NCBI GenBank assembly: GCA_900318265.1
Contig: ONKA01000010.1
Coordinates: 123,830 to 187,829, forward strand
Length of the DNA: 64,000 bases
Source of the DNA: an uncultured Bacteroidales bacterium
GTDB taxonomy: Bacteria > Bacteroidota > Bacteroidia > Bacteroidales > F082
Reading direction: 5' to 3'
Position 1 is the first letter of the stretch; each line of letters opens with the position of its first letter. A program made the position numbers and the translations under genes. The notes below the pieces were generated by a model, which searched no databases, was not told the DNA's origin, and was given only the letters and a program-made list of their open reading frames with translations. Below are positions 57,318-64,000 of the stretch, piece after piece.

Positions 57318-58415
57318 ATGGCAGAATTTAAGATTGGCGATAAGGTGAATTTCCTCAGCACCGTGGGTGGGGGCAAGGTCACGAAAATCATCGACTCCCG
57401 TATGGTGATGGTCGAGGTGGAAGACGGCTTCGAAATCCCGACTTTGATTACGGATTTGGTGCTCGACTACCGCTCCATGCCCGCTCCGAGCAAGCAGCAA
57501 CAGACGGTCGATAAGGTGCAGAAAGAGGTCCAGGGACAGGAACTCCTGAAACAACAGCAGGCCGAGGAGGCCCGAAAAGGTGGTCTGCGCCGTTTCGCGA
57601 AAGAGGCGGAGAAGGAAGGCATCTACATGGCCTTCGTGCCCCACGAGCAACAGTGGCTTCTGACGGGTCCGCTTGATGTGGTGCTAGTCAACCACACGCC
57701 TTACGAGATGCTTTACACTTTCACCATCAAGGAAGAAGACAAGTTCGCCAATGTTGACTTCGGTCAAGTCGACAAATACGAGAAAATCGTCATTGAGACC
57801 ATTTCGCGTGACGACCTCGAGTATTGGCTCAACGGCGTGGTTCAAGCCATTTTGACTGCTGAATCTTCCGATTGTGTGTTGCTTCCGCTGAATGCCCCCT
57901 TCTCGTTGCGTCCGGGACGCTTCTACAAAGAGGGCAGTTACCTGCCTTCTGGCATTTTGGGCGAGAAGTCGGTGATGATCTGCCTCTCTGAACTGATAGC
58001 CCTCAAGCATGGTGACGGCGATTTCACCAAAATCATGAAGGAAGGCATCGGTTCACAAGCTCCCACCAAAGATTTGGTGAAGAAGGAATCGCCTATCGAC
58101 AAGCATAGGGTGGCTCCTGGTGAGGCCATCGTCGACTTGCACATTGGCGAGTTGGTCGACAACATACTTGGTCTTTCGAGTCATGATATGTTCAAGATCC
58201 AGACCGATTACTTCAAGAAGATGCTCGATAGTGCCATTGCTGCCGAATACAACAAGGTGACCTTCATTCATGGTGTCGGTAACGGCGTTTTGAAGAATGC
58301 CATCATCGAGGCCTTGAAGGACTATAAGAACACCGAGAACCGCATGGCCAGCATCGCCAAGTTCGGTGTCGGTGCTATTGATGTGATAATTACCGATAAA
58401 CAGCAAAAAGGCTAA
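57318..58415 (+). CDS. DUF2027 protein with C-terminal Smr domain
   Basis: A 365-residue cytosolic protein starting at ATG 57318 (MAEFKIGDKVNFLSTVGGGK). The N-terminal KOW/Tudor-like module is followed by a charged linker (residues about 60-100, Gln/Glu/Lys-rich), a DUF2027 middle domain (KEGIYMAFVPHEQQWLLTGP) and a C-terminal Smr/MutS2-type domain (VDLHIGELVDNILGLSSHD, then VTFIHGVGNGVLKNAIIEAL). The Smr D-x-H and H-G-x-G motifs are intact and suggest nucleic-acid binding or nicking. Its stop lies within a perfect 36-nt palindrome. Confidence 0.85.
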   Translation: MAEFKIGDKVNFLSTVGGGKVTKIIDSRMVMVEVEDGFEIPTLITDLVLDYRSMPAPSKQQQTVDKVQKEVQGQELLKQQQAEEARKGGLRRFAKEAEKEGIYMAFVPHEQQWLLTGPLDVVLVNHTPYEMLYTFTIKEEDKFANVDFGQVDKYEKIVIETISRDDLEYWLNGVVQAILTAESSDCVLLPLNAPFSLRPGRFYKEGSYLPSGILGEKSVMICLSELIALKHGDGDFTKIMKEGIGSQAPTKDLVKKESPIDKHRVAPGEAIVDLHIGELVDNILGLSSHDMFKIQTDYFKKMLDSAIAAEYNKVTFIHGVGNGVLKNAIIEALKDYKNTENRMASIAKFGVGAIDVIITDKQQKG

Positions 58416-58437
58416 GCGCGCTTAGCCTTTTTGCTGT
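58402..58437. terminator. Perfect 36-nt palindrome, terminator shared with tRNA-Arg
   Basis: CAGCAAAAAGGCTAAGCG followed by its exact reverse complement. It overlaps the stop codon of the DUF2027 gene and abuts the 3' end of the tRNA on the opposite strand, so a single symmetrical stem with T-runs on both sides can end both convergent transcripts. Confidence 0.88.
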
Positions 58438-58508
58438 GAACCCGCAGGGAATCGAACCCTGAGCTAAGGAACCGGAATCCTTTATTTTATCCATTAAACT
58501 ACGGGTCC
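58438..58508 (-). tRNA. tRNA-Arg (CCG)
   Basis: The minus strand reads GGACCCGTAGTTTAATGGAT at the 5' end and GGGTTCGATTCCCTGCGGGT near the 3' end. The acceptor stem GGACCCG pairs with CGGGTTC (one G-U). The anticodon stem AAGGA/TCCTT closes a seven-base loop TTCCGGT, giving anticodon CCG. The T arm is CAGGG-TTCGATT-CCCTG. CCA is not encoded. It reads the CGG codon. Confidence 0.95.
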
Positions 58509-58612
58509 TATTTTGGCTTGCAAAATTAGTAAGATTTTGGAAATTTCGTACCTTTGTCGCTTCAAAAAGCATATTCTTTAATCTAAAATACTGGATTCTA
58601 ATTGTTTAAGAT

Positions 58613-59557
58613 ATGAAAAGTGGAAAACTGAAACAAGAAATCTTGGCCTATTTCTATTTGATTTTAGGCTCAGCTCTTTTCGCCGTCGGCGATGTGATGT
58701 TCGTGAATCCCTATCACTTGGCTCCTGGCGGCGTTTACGGTCTCGCCAACGTGTTCAATGCCTTGTGGGGATGGAAGATTTCCGTATCTGGCATTTGCAT
58801 GGACATCCCTTTGTTGATTATCGGTACGATTATCCTGGGACCCAAATTCGGTATCAAGACCATCATCTCAGTGATCCTGATTCCCGTATTTACCTATATC
58901 CTTGAGACATTCTGGGGATATGCACCCGTGATTCATGGTGGCGCAGTGGCAGCCGACACCCAGTCCGCGCTTTATTATATCGCCAAGGACGGCTCCCAGA
59001 GTTGGTTCATGCCCGACATGTTCTTGAACACGGTGGTTTCAGGCCTCATCTATGGTGTGGCCATCGGTGTCATCTTCCGCTCGGGTGCCACTTCTGGCGG
59101 TTCCGACATCATCTCCATGATTATCCACAAATACACCAAAATCAGTCTTGGAACGCTGGTGCTGATTGTCGATAGCATCATCTCGTTGACCACGCTGATT
59201 GCTTTTGAAGATTTCCGTTTGCCCATCTATTCCATCATCCTTATCTTCATCGAAAGCAAGATCATCGACCTTGTGGTGGAAGGCGTGAAGAGTTACAAGA
59301 CGGCTTTCATCGTTACGGATAAGATTGAAGAGGTGCGTGCCTTTATCCTTAAGGATTTGGATCGTAGCGGTACGGTATTCGTGGGTAGCGGCCTTTATCA
59401 AGGTGCCGAGCGCAAGATGATTTATGTCACCCTCAACCGTTCCGACTTGGTGAAACTGAAAGCCAACCTCCGCTTCCTTGACCCGAACGCTTTTGTCAAC
59501 GTGATCGAGAGCTCGGAAATCATGGGTAACGGCTTTAAAGCGCTTCCAACTGAATGA
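58613..59557 (+). CDS. YitT family membrane protein (DUF2179 C-terminus)
   Basis: A 314-residue protein with about six helices in the first 220 residues and a DUF2179 domain at the C-terminus (VEGVKSYKTAFIVTDKIEEV, then GTVFVGSGLYQGAERKMIYV). The family motif GATSGGSDIISMI is present. It is a paralogue of the 20631-21623 protein; the two differ strongly in sequence and are not a recent duplication. A -7 box TACCTTTG is at 58549-58556. It may be co-transcribed with the lipoprotein gene 25 nt downstream. Confidence 0.85.
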   Translation: MKSGKLKQEILAYFYLILGSALFAVGDVMFVNPYHLAPGGVYGLANVFNALWGWKISVSGICMDIPLLIIGTIILGPKFGIKTIISVILIPVFTYILETFWGYAPVIHGGAVAADTQSALYYIAKDGSQSWFMPDMFLNTVVSGLIYGVAIGVIFRSGATSGGSDIISMIIHKYTKISLGTLVLIVDSIISLTTLIAFEDFRLPIYSIILIFIESKIIDLVVEGVKSYKTAFIVTDKIEEVRAFILKDLDRSGTVFVGSGLYQGAERKMIYVTLNRSDLVKLKANLRFLDPNAFVNVIESSEIMGNGFKALPTE

Positions 59558-59582
59558 TTTATAATACTTAAATATTACAACT

Positions 59583-60311
59583 ATGAAGAAAACCTTATTT
59601 GCAGCAATCGCTTTTCTGGCTGTGATGGCTATGGCTTGCCAGAATACGAACAACGGAGGCAAAGAACAAGCCTCGAAAGAAAAAGAAAATGAAGCCCAAA
59701 TCAAACAACGCGTCGAACAGATGATGCAAATGCACGAATTGTTTGATGCCGACAAGATCCTCACAGCCGATTTGTTGGCCCTTCAGGAAAAGGCTCAAGG
59801 TGTTCATTTTTGGGGCAACTTCTTCCCAGGTTTCCAATGGGACCTCGCCGTGCAGGACGCTTGCTCTGAGAACAGAGAAACCAAAATCGAAGGCATCACG
59901 CCCGTCGATTCGCTGCATTGCGATGTGGCCATGCGTTATGTCGACTCGACTTGCTACGATGATCCTTATACACTGAAGCTCTTAAAGGAGAACGGCGAAT
60001 GGAGAATTGACGATGTGCTGTTTAATGAATCTTCTCTGCGTGAAGACTGCAAAGATTACTATGAGGACATGGTGGATACCTATAGCACGGGAGATCCCAA
60101 GGAAATCATGGAATTCTTTGTTGGAGAAGAACCTTTGGAAGCCAATTATACGGATCCTGAGTGCATTTATTACAACAATCCTGAAGCTGTGAAGAGTCTC
60201 ATTGATGGTATCAAGAATTGCCAAGAGCTTTTCAAGAAGAATCCTGGTTATACCGAAGAGATGGGTAAGCAGATTGATGCTATGATTGAACGCATCTCAG
60301 CACACATCTAA
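59583..60311 (+). CDS. Lipoprotein of unknown function (DUF3828-like)
   Basis: A 242-residue lipoprotein with Cys19 in AMACQNTNNGGKE and a charged linker. The mature domain, with CDVAMRYVDSTCYDDPYTLK and LKLLKENGEWRIDDVLFNES, has the pattern of DUF3828/NTF2-like domains, which often end a sheet with W-x-I-D-D-V. The C-terminus is acidic. It follows the yitT gene by 25 nt. Its stop overlaps the purN stop by 4 nt (CTAA). Confidence 0.7.
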   Translation: MKKTLFAAIAFLAVMAMACQNTNNGGKEQASKEKENEAQIKQRVEQMMQMHELFDADKILTADLLALQEKAQGVHFWGNFFPGFQWDLAVQDACSENRETKIEGITPVDSLHCDVAMRYVDSTCYDDPYTLKLLKENGEWRIDDVLFNESSLREDCKDYYEDMVDTYSTGDPKEIMEFFVGEEPLEANYTDPECIYYNNPEAVKSLIDGIKNCQELFKKNPGYTEEMGKQIDAMIERISAHI

Positions 60312-60880
60312 TCCTTTTGCGAGCGTAGCACTTGCTCGATCGCCACAGGGAAATACGCCTGCTCCAGATGGTGGATCTTTGCCGCCAGGGAGTCAGGCGT
60401 TTCTTTTTCGTCGAGACTGACACGGGCTTGCAGGATGATTTCGCCGCTGTCGTAAATCTCGTTGACATAGTGAACCGTGATGCCTGATTGGGCTTCCTTT
60501 GCCGCTACAACAGCTTCATGAACGTGCTCGCCATAAAAGCCTTTGCCGCCATATTTGGGCAATAGGGCAGGGTGGATGTTGACAATCTTCTTCGGGAAGG
60601 CTTTGACTAGGTTTTCCGGAATTTTCCAAAGGAAACCCGCCAAAACGATAAGGTCGACATGAAGGTCTTGCAGTTCCTTGATGAAGGCTTCGCTCTTGAA
60701 GTCCTCTTTGGTGATCATGCGCAAAGGAATCCCCAAATTCTTCGCTCGTTCAATGGAATAGGCCTTGGGATTGTTGCAAACCACGTTGACGATTTCGACG
60801 TCTTTGTTGTCGACAAAATATTCGGCAATGCGTTGTAGGTTGGTGCCGTTGCCGCTGACGAATATGGATAGTTTTTTCAT
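60308..60880 (-). CDS. purN: Phosphoribosylglycinamide formyltransferase
   Basis: Transfers a formyl group from 10-formyl-tetrahydrofolate to GAR in purine synthesis. The 190-residue protein starts at ATG 60880 (MKKLSIFVSGNGTNLQRIAE), which overlaps the stop of the upstream gene by 4 nt. The catalytic residues are visible: Asn and His in NIHPALLPKYGGKGFYG, and Asp in the SGITVHYVNEIYDSGEII block. Length and motifs are typical for PurN. Confidence 0.95.
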   Translation of the reverse strand: MKKLSIFVSGNGTNLQRIAEYFVDNKDVEIVNVVCNNPKAYSIERAKNLGIPLRMITKEDFKSEAFIKELQDLHVDLIVLAGFLWKIPENLVKAFPKKIVNIHPALLPKYGGKGFYGEHVHEAVVAAKEAQSGITVHYVNEIYDSGEIILQARVSLDEKETPDSLAAKIHHLEQAYFPVAIEQVLRSQKD

Positions 60881-63276
60881 TCTCTGTATCTTATAGTTAC
60901 GGTTTCGTGTTTGCCCAAATCGAACCACACCAAATAGCCTTCATCCACCTTGCGGAAATCGATGGCTTTGCCTTCCACCACGATGGGTTTGGTGCAAAGC
61001 AAGGTCAGCCCCTTGATGGTTTCATTCGGATTGGTCAATTGTATGGTCTTGTTGTCGATAATCAGGTACTCGATGCTGTTGAGTTTTTCGTAATAGCTGA
61101 GGTATTGTTCAATGGTGGTGGGTAGGATTTTCTTCTCGTCGCGGAAGTGGGCAAGTTGGCTCAGCGCGAAGTTGAAGCCTGGCATGGCTACGGCGGTGCC
61201 GTTTTCATTGTACTGCCAGAAGGCGCGATAAGGATTGCTCCAGGCGGGATAGACATGGGTGATAAACACATTGTGTTGGTCTACAAGGCGTTGCAGGCGG
61301 ATGCTGTCGAAATAGAAATACCATTCTTTGTCTTCGTTTACCTCCAAGGTCGAGGGCGTCGACCATAGCAGGAAGTCCTTGTCGCCATTGGGCAAAGTGG
61401 TGATTTGTCGGTTGGGCAAGGCATCGCCGAAGCCGTCGAAAGGTTGCACGAAATGACCGTCGAAGTTATGGCTTTCCATGCGGTTTTCCTCGTAATAGGC
61501 ATTCCAGAGGTAACGCACGCCGTTCTTTTTCCATAATTCTGCGGCATATTGAGGTGATTCGGGTAGCAGGCCGTCGCAAACCAAGTCCTCGCGGTTCTTG
61601 TCGGGACCGTTGTTGTAGCCATGGTCAATCCAACTCTTGGTGTCGAATTGTCTTCTCATAAAGCGCATTGCCTTTGGGAACTCTTCAGGAAGGGTGGTAT
61701 AAACCTCAGGCGAGTGCAGACAGATCTCAAAGCCTTGTTTTTTAATGGTTTTCAGTAGTTTATAAAACTCCTTATCGGTCTTAATGGAAGCCACCAAATC
61801 TTTGAAAAGTCCGTTGCTGGTCTTCTCGTTGGTCACATTGTCGGGGTTCCAATAGAACACACTCTTCGTGACGGGGATGTTGAAGTAGCAGAAGCCTCCA
61901 ACGGCATCTTCAGGCTTGGTAATGTTCTCATTTCCAAACAGCACGGCGCGATGGGTTCTGATATCCGTCCAGTCGGCGTGTTCGGTGAAGATGAAGGCAC
62001 TTTGGTAGCCATCCCAGACGGGCATGAGGCGGGGTAAATCGTGGATGCTGTCGCCGATATGGACAATGAAAGAATGAATATCATTTATTGCCACATAGAT
62101 TTCACCGAGTTTTTTTTCGCTGGATTCGGGGTGGACATAGTGAATGTTGTCGCATGAGACATCCTCAAAATACTCCTCGATGGTATCGCAAAGCGGGTAA
62201 TGAATCAAGGGATGGTCTCTCCAATAGTCCAGATTGATGTAGGCAATGCGATGGGTGGCATCGAGTTGCATGGATGAGACTTTGGAGGGATGATAGAGGG
62301 TGAAACTGCGCGGGCCTTTGCCTATCGTGAACCCTTCCCTGTCGAGGTAGTATTCGGATTGGAACACCGTGGTGTCGACATGTAGGTTGCGCCGATAGAC
62401 GGTCAGGGTGCTGTCGATGAAGGGGATGACGAGTGTTCGCTGAAGCACTTTGCAGCTTTCCGAAAGGGTGCAGTTCAAAATGATTCTTTTTCCATGCGTC
62501 GGCAAAGGCTCAATCCGATGGTCGGTCATCCTCATTAAGGTAGAACCAATTCGCGACCTGGCAAAGGCATAGTTGGGATTGCCCTGGAAGAGATTAAATT
62601 CTTGCAGGGTGTCGCCGTCGATGATGTATTCTTCATACATTCCGATGGGGTAGGTGATGGGCGCACTTTTGAGGTTGTAAGGGTCTTCCCGCAAAACACA
62701 ATAGTTCTCGGGATCATAGTCTTTCTGCACAAGGCTGTCGATCTTGGGCAGGAAGCTATATTCCAAAGGCGTAACTTCCAACCTCGCATCATCGAAAACC
62801 AGCCTTTCCTTACCTTTGTTCCAAACATAAACCTTGATCTCGCTACCCTGCGTATAACTGGCGGGGAAGTTGAGGTCAAGCTGCACTTGCGACCATTCAG
62901 CCGTGTCGTTCACATAATCTGCAAGGGGATAGGCAACCCAATAACGGTTACGGATCGTGTCGTCGATGCTCACCACAATGTCGGCTTGGGTGTTGGCATC
63001 GGCCTTAAACAAGAAATCGTATTTGAAGCTGACATTTTGGTTGGGAAATTCCACGCCGGCATTAATGCCGAAGCCAAAACCATATTCATGTATGGAGTCG
63101 CAGATGGAAACGTAATTCTCATCCGTTACGCTGCTGTCGGCAACGATATGAAGGTTGAACCAAGGTGCATTCCACTCTTGGCGGTTCTCAAAGTCGTTGG
63201 TATATATCTGTGCTTTGGCCGTGAATGCGACAAACATGGCCGTACAAAGCAGGATCATTCTGAAGCAAAACCTCAT
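60877..63276 (-). CDS. Large secreted protein, polysaccharide-deacetylase-like
   Basis: A 799-residue exported protein. Signal peptide residues 1-23. The N-terminal half is beta-rich with a carbohydrate-binding-like look (FENRQEWNAPWFNLHIV and following). The region from about 420 resembles a NodB-type deacetylase/TIM-barrel: SAFIFTEHADWTDIRTH, FEICLHSPEVYTTLPEEF and SWIDHGYNN hold histidine and acidic residues in the right order, though the canonical T-F-D-D-G is absent. The C-terminus is a beta-sandwich. It overlaps purN by 4 nt. Its -7 box TATTTTTG is at 63301-63294. A glycan-processing role is likely but not certain. Confidence 0.6.
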   Translation of the reverse strand: MRFCFRMILLCTAMFVAFTAKAQIYTNDFENRQEWNAPWFNLHIVADSSVTDENYVSICDSIHEYGFGFGINAGVEFPNQNVSFKYDFLFKADANTQADIVVSIDDTIRNRYWVAYPLADYVNDTAEWSQVQLDLNFPASYTQGSEIKVYVWNKGKERLVFDDARLEVTPLEYSFLPKIDSLVQKDYDPENYCVLREDPYNLKSAPITYPIGMYEEYIIDGDTLQEFNLFQGNPNYAFARSRIGSTLMRMTDHRIEPLPTHGKRIILNCTLSESCKVLQRTLVIPFIDSTLTVYRRNLHVDTTVFQSEYYLDREGFTIGKGPRSFTLYHPSKVSSMQLDATHRIAYINLDYWRDHPLIHYPLCDTIEEYFEDVSCDNIHYVHPESSEKKLGEIYVAINDIHSFIVHIGDSIHDLPRLMPVWDGYQSAFIFTEHADWTDIRTHRAVLFGNENITKPEDAVGGFCYFNIPVTKSVFYWNPDNVTNEKTSNGLFKDLVASIKTDKEFYKLLKTIKKQGFEICLHSPEVYTTLPEEFPKAMRFMRRQFDTKSWIDHGYNNGPDKNREDLVCDGLLPESPQYAAELWKKNGVRYLWNAYYEENRMESHNFDGHFVQPFDGFGDALPNRQITTLPNGDKDFLLWSTPSTLEVNEDKEWYFYFDSIRLQRLVDQHNVFITHVYPAWSNPYRAFWQYNENGTAVAMPGFNFALSQLAHFRDEKKILPTTIEQYLSYYEKLNSIEYLIIDNKTIQLTNPNETIKGLTLLCTKPIVVEGKAIDFRKVDEGYLVWFDLGKHETVTIRYRE

Positions 63277-63811
63277 TGATGTCTTATTTTCGGCAAAAAT
63301 AGCGATTTTGCGATGATTTCGACTTCGTTCTCGGCAAAAAAAACGCGATTACGATATTATATTAATAAGGTGTGTTGAGAAACGGACTACTTTGGCGACG
63401 AAAAATGCCGAGTTTTGATCTCAAAATCATGAAAATTTTCCAGAGAACCTTGACAAAAAAGTGACCTTTTGGGCCGAAAAAGAGTTTTTTCTGTCCTCAT
63501 TGAATTGTTTTTCTGAAAAAATATTGTTTTTAATAATTTGATAATCAATATAATGTAAAAAAGTTTCAAAAAATCGAAAAAAAGTGTTGCGCGTAATGAA
63601 AAAAGCTGTACTTTTGCACCCGCTAAACGAGAGGGGAAAGCAAGATTGTGAAAGAGGTTTAGCGAAGTTCTTTGAAAGTCTGAGGCCAGCACAAGACCAG
63701 GCGCCACCGGGAGGCGGCGCCAGGGATAGGAACCTTTTAGGAAGGAACACCAAAGAGAACATCAAGGCGGAACCCGAGATTCAGAAGAAAAATTTAGAGT
63801 ACAACAATACT
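63277..63811. other. rRNA operon upstream region and leader
   Basis: The left part (63277-63586) is AT-rich and holds no gene I can support; reading frames there lack coding features. The rRNA promoter at 63587-63616 is followed by a leader of about 185 nt with a boxA-like GTTCTTTGAA (63667-63676) and a GC-rich stem (GGCGCC...GGCGCC, about 63700-63722) suited to antitermination and RNase III processing. Confidence 0.75.
63587..63616 (+). promoter_or_regulatory. rRNA operon promoter
   Basis: TTG at 63587-63589 and TACTTTTG at 63609-63616, 19 nt apart, match the Bacteroidota -33/-7 arrangement. An A/T-rich upstream stretch could act as an UP element. Confidence 0.85.
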
Positions 63812-64000
63812 ACAACGAAGAGTTTGATCCTGGCTCAGGATGAACGCTAGCGGCAGGCCTAATACATGCAAGTCGTACGGTAAACGGTCCTTCGGGACCG
63901 TGAGAGTGGCGGACGGGTGCGTAACGCGTATGCAACCAACCCCCCTCGCCGGGATAGCCGGTGGAAACGCCGGATAATACCGGATGCGCCGCGTGGGAGG
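63812..64000 (+). rRNA. rrs: 16S ribosomal RNA, 5' part
   Basis: The sequence contains the universal AGTTTGATCCTGGCTCAG (63821-63838), then GATGAACGCTAGCGGCAGGC and TAATACATGCAAGTCG. The first is conserved in all bacteria; the second, GCTAGCGGCAGGCCTAATA, is typical of Bacteroidota. The 5' end is set by comparison with E. coli. About 190 of roughly 1500 nt are present; the gene runs off the window. Confidence 0.97.

Noticed and set aside
63427-63765. Minus-strand reading frames in front of 16S
   Set aside because: They overlap the rRNA promoter and leader, have no homologous features and are AT-driven.
1-64000. Phage, integrative element or defence island
   Set aside because: No integrase, transposase, restriction enzyme, toxin-antitoxin or phage structural gene was found, and gene content is ordinary for the chromosome.

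Overview
The window is a stretch of chromosome from an uncultured-type member of the order Bacteroidales (Bacteroidota). The evidence is the 5' end of a 16S rRNA gene at the right edge, promoters of the Bacteroidota type (-7 box TAnnTTTG, seen before most transcription units), type IX secretion C-terminal sorting domains on four secreted proteins, BspA-like leucine-rich repeats, gingipain-like (C25) and streptopain-like (C10) proteases, a SusC/TonB-type outer-membrane barrel protein, and a SUF iron-sulfur operon. HydE points to anaerobic life. No phage, integrase, transposase or CRISPR array was found; nearly all of the window is ordinary core chromosome.

Layout. 0-2.5 kb: start of cstA, two PepSY-like periplasmic proteins and prfB with its programmed frameshift. 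2.5-11 kb: secreted BspA-like protein, a decayed ECF sigma factor next to an intact membrane partner, a TraB/GumN protein, a TonB-type barrel protein and a T9SS cargo. 11.2-15.2 kb: a five-gene fatty-acid module (fabH-fabF-fabZ-acpP-fabG). 15.3-20.5 kb: LytTR regulator, PTS-IIC/recX pair, lipoprotein nicotinamidase, YgiQ radical SAM enzyme. 20.6-27.3 kb: YitT, pepT and three membrane proteins (DUF2079, GT39, PHP). 27.4-33.3 kb: sufB-[GT39]-sufC-sufD-sufS. 33.3-39.4 kb: small membrane proteins, hutH, hisS, zinc-ribbon protein, beta-CASP nuclease. 39.5-46.2 kb: the C10 and C25 secreted proteases. 46.4-51.3 kb: hydE, and etfB-etfA-acyl-CoA dehydrogenase. 51.4-58.5 kb: lipoprotein, PAP2-VanX fusion, radical SAM/MbnH/MbnP operon, DUF2027-Smr protein, tRNA-Arg. 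58.6-64 kb: second YitT, lipoprotein, purN, large secreted protein, rRNA leader and 16S start.

The most unusual aspect is the small-repeat landscape. Intergenic and operon-internal gaps hold degenerate tandem arrays whose unit sequences differ but whose period is 7 (sometimes 8) nt, plus several short palindromic families. Members of these families also sit in frame inside five protein genes: a T9SS cargo (two different elements), sufS, hydE, etfB and a TIGR01212 radical SAM gene. They add about 8-30 residues each. Their resemblance to protein-invading palindromes of Rickettsia and heptanucleotide repeats of cyanobacteria is my inference.

A second candidate new element is a leader with two mutually exclusive hairpins and an intrinsic terminator just upstream of the C10 protease gene. 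Other points of interest are an MbnP/MbnH-like copper-protein pair, a PAP2-VanX fusion, a SufD lacking its N-terminal domain, a glycosyltransferase gene inside the suf operon, near-identical DNA for the sorting domains of the two proteases, and three convergent gene pairs whose stop codons overlap by exactly 4 nt.
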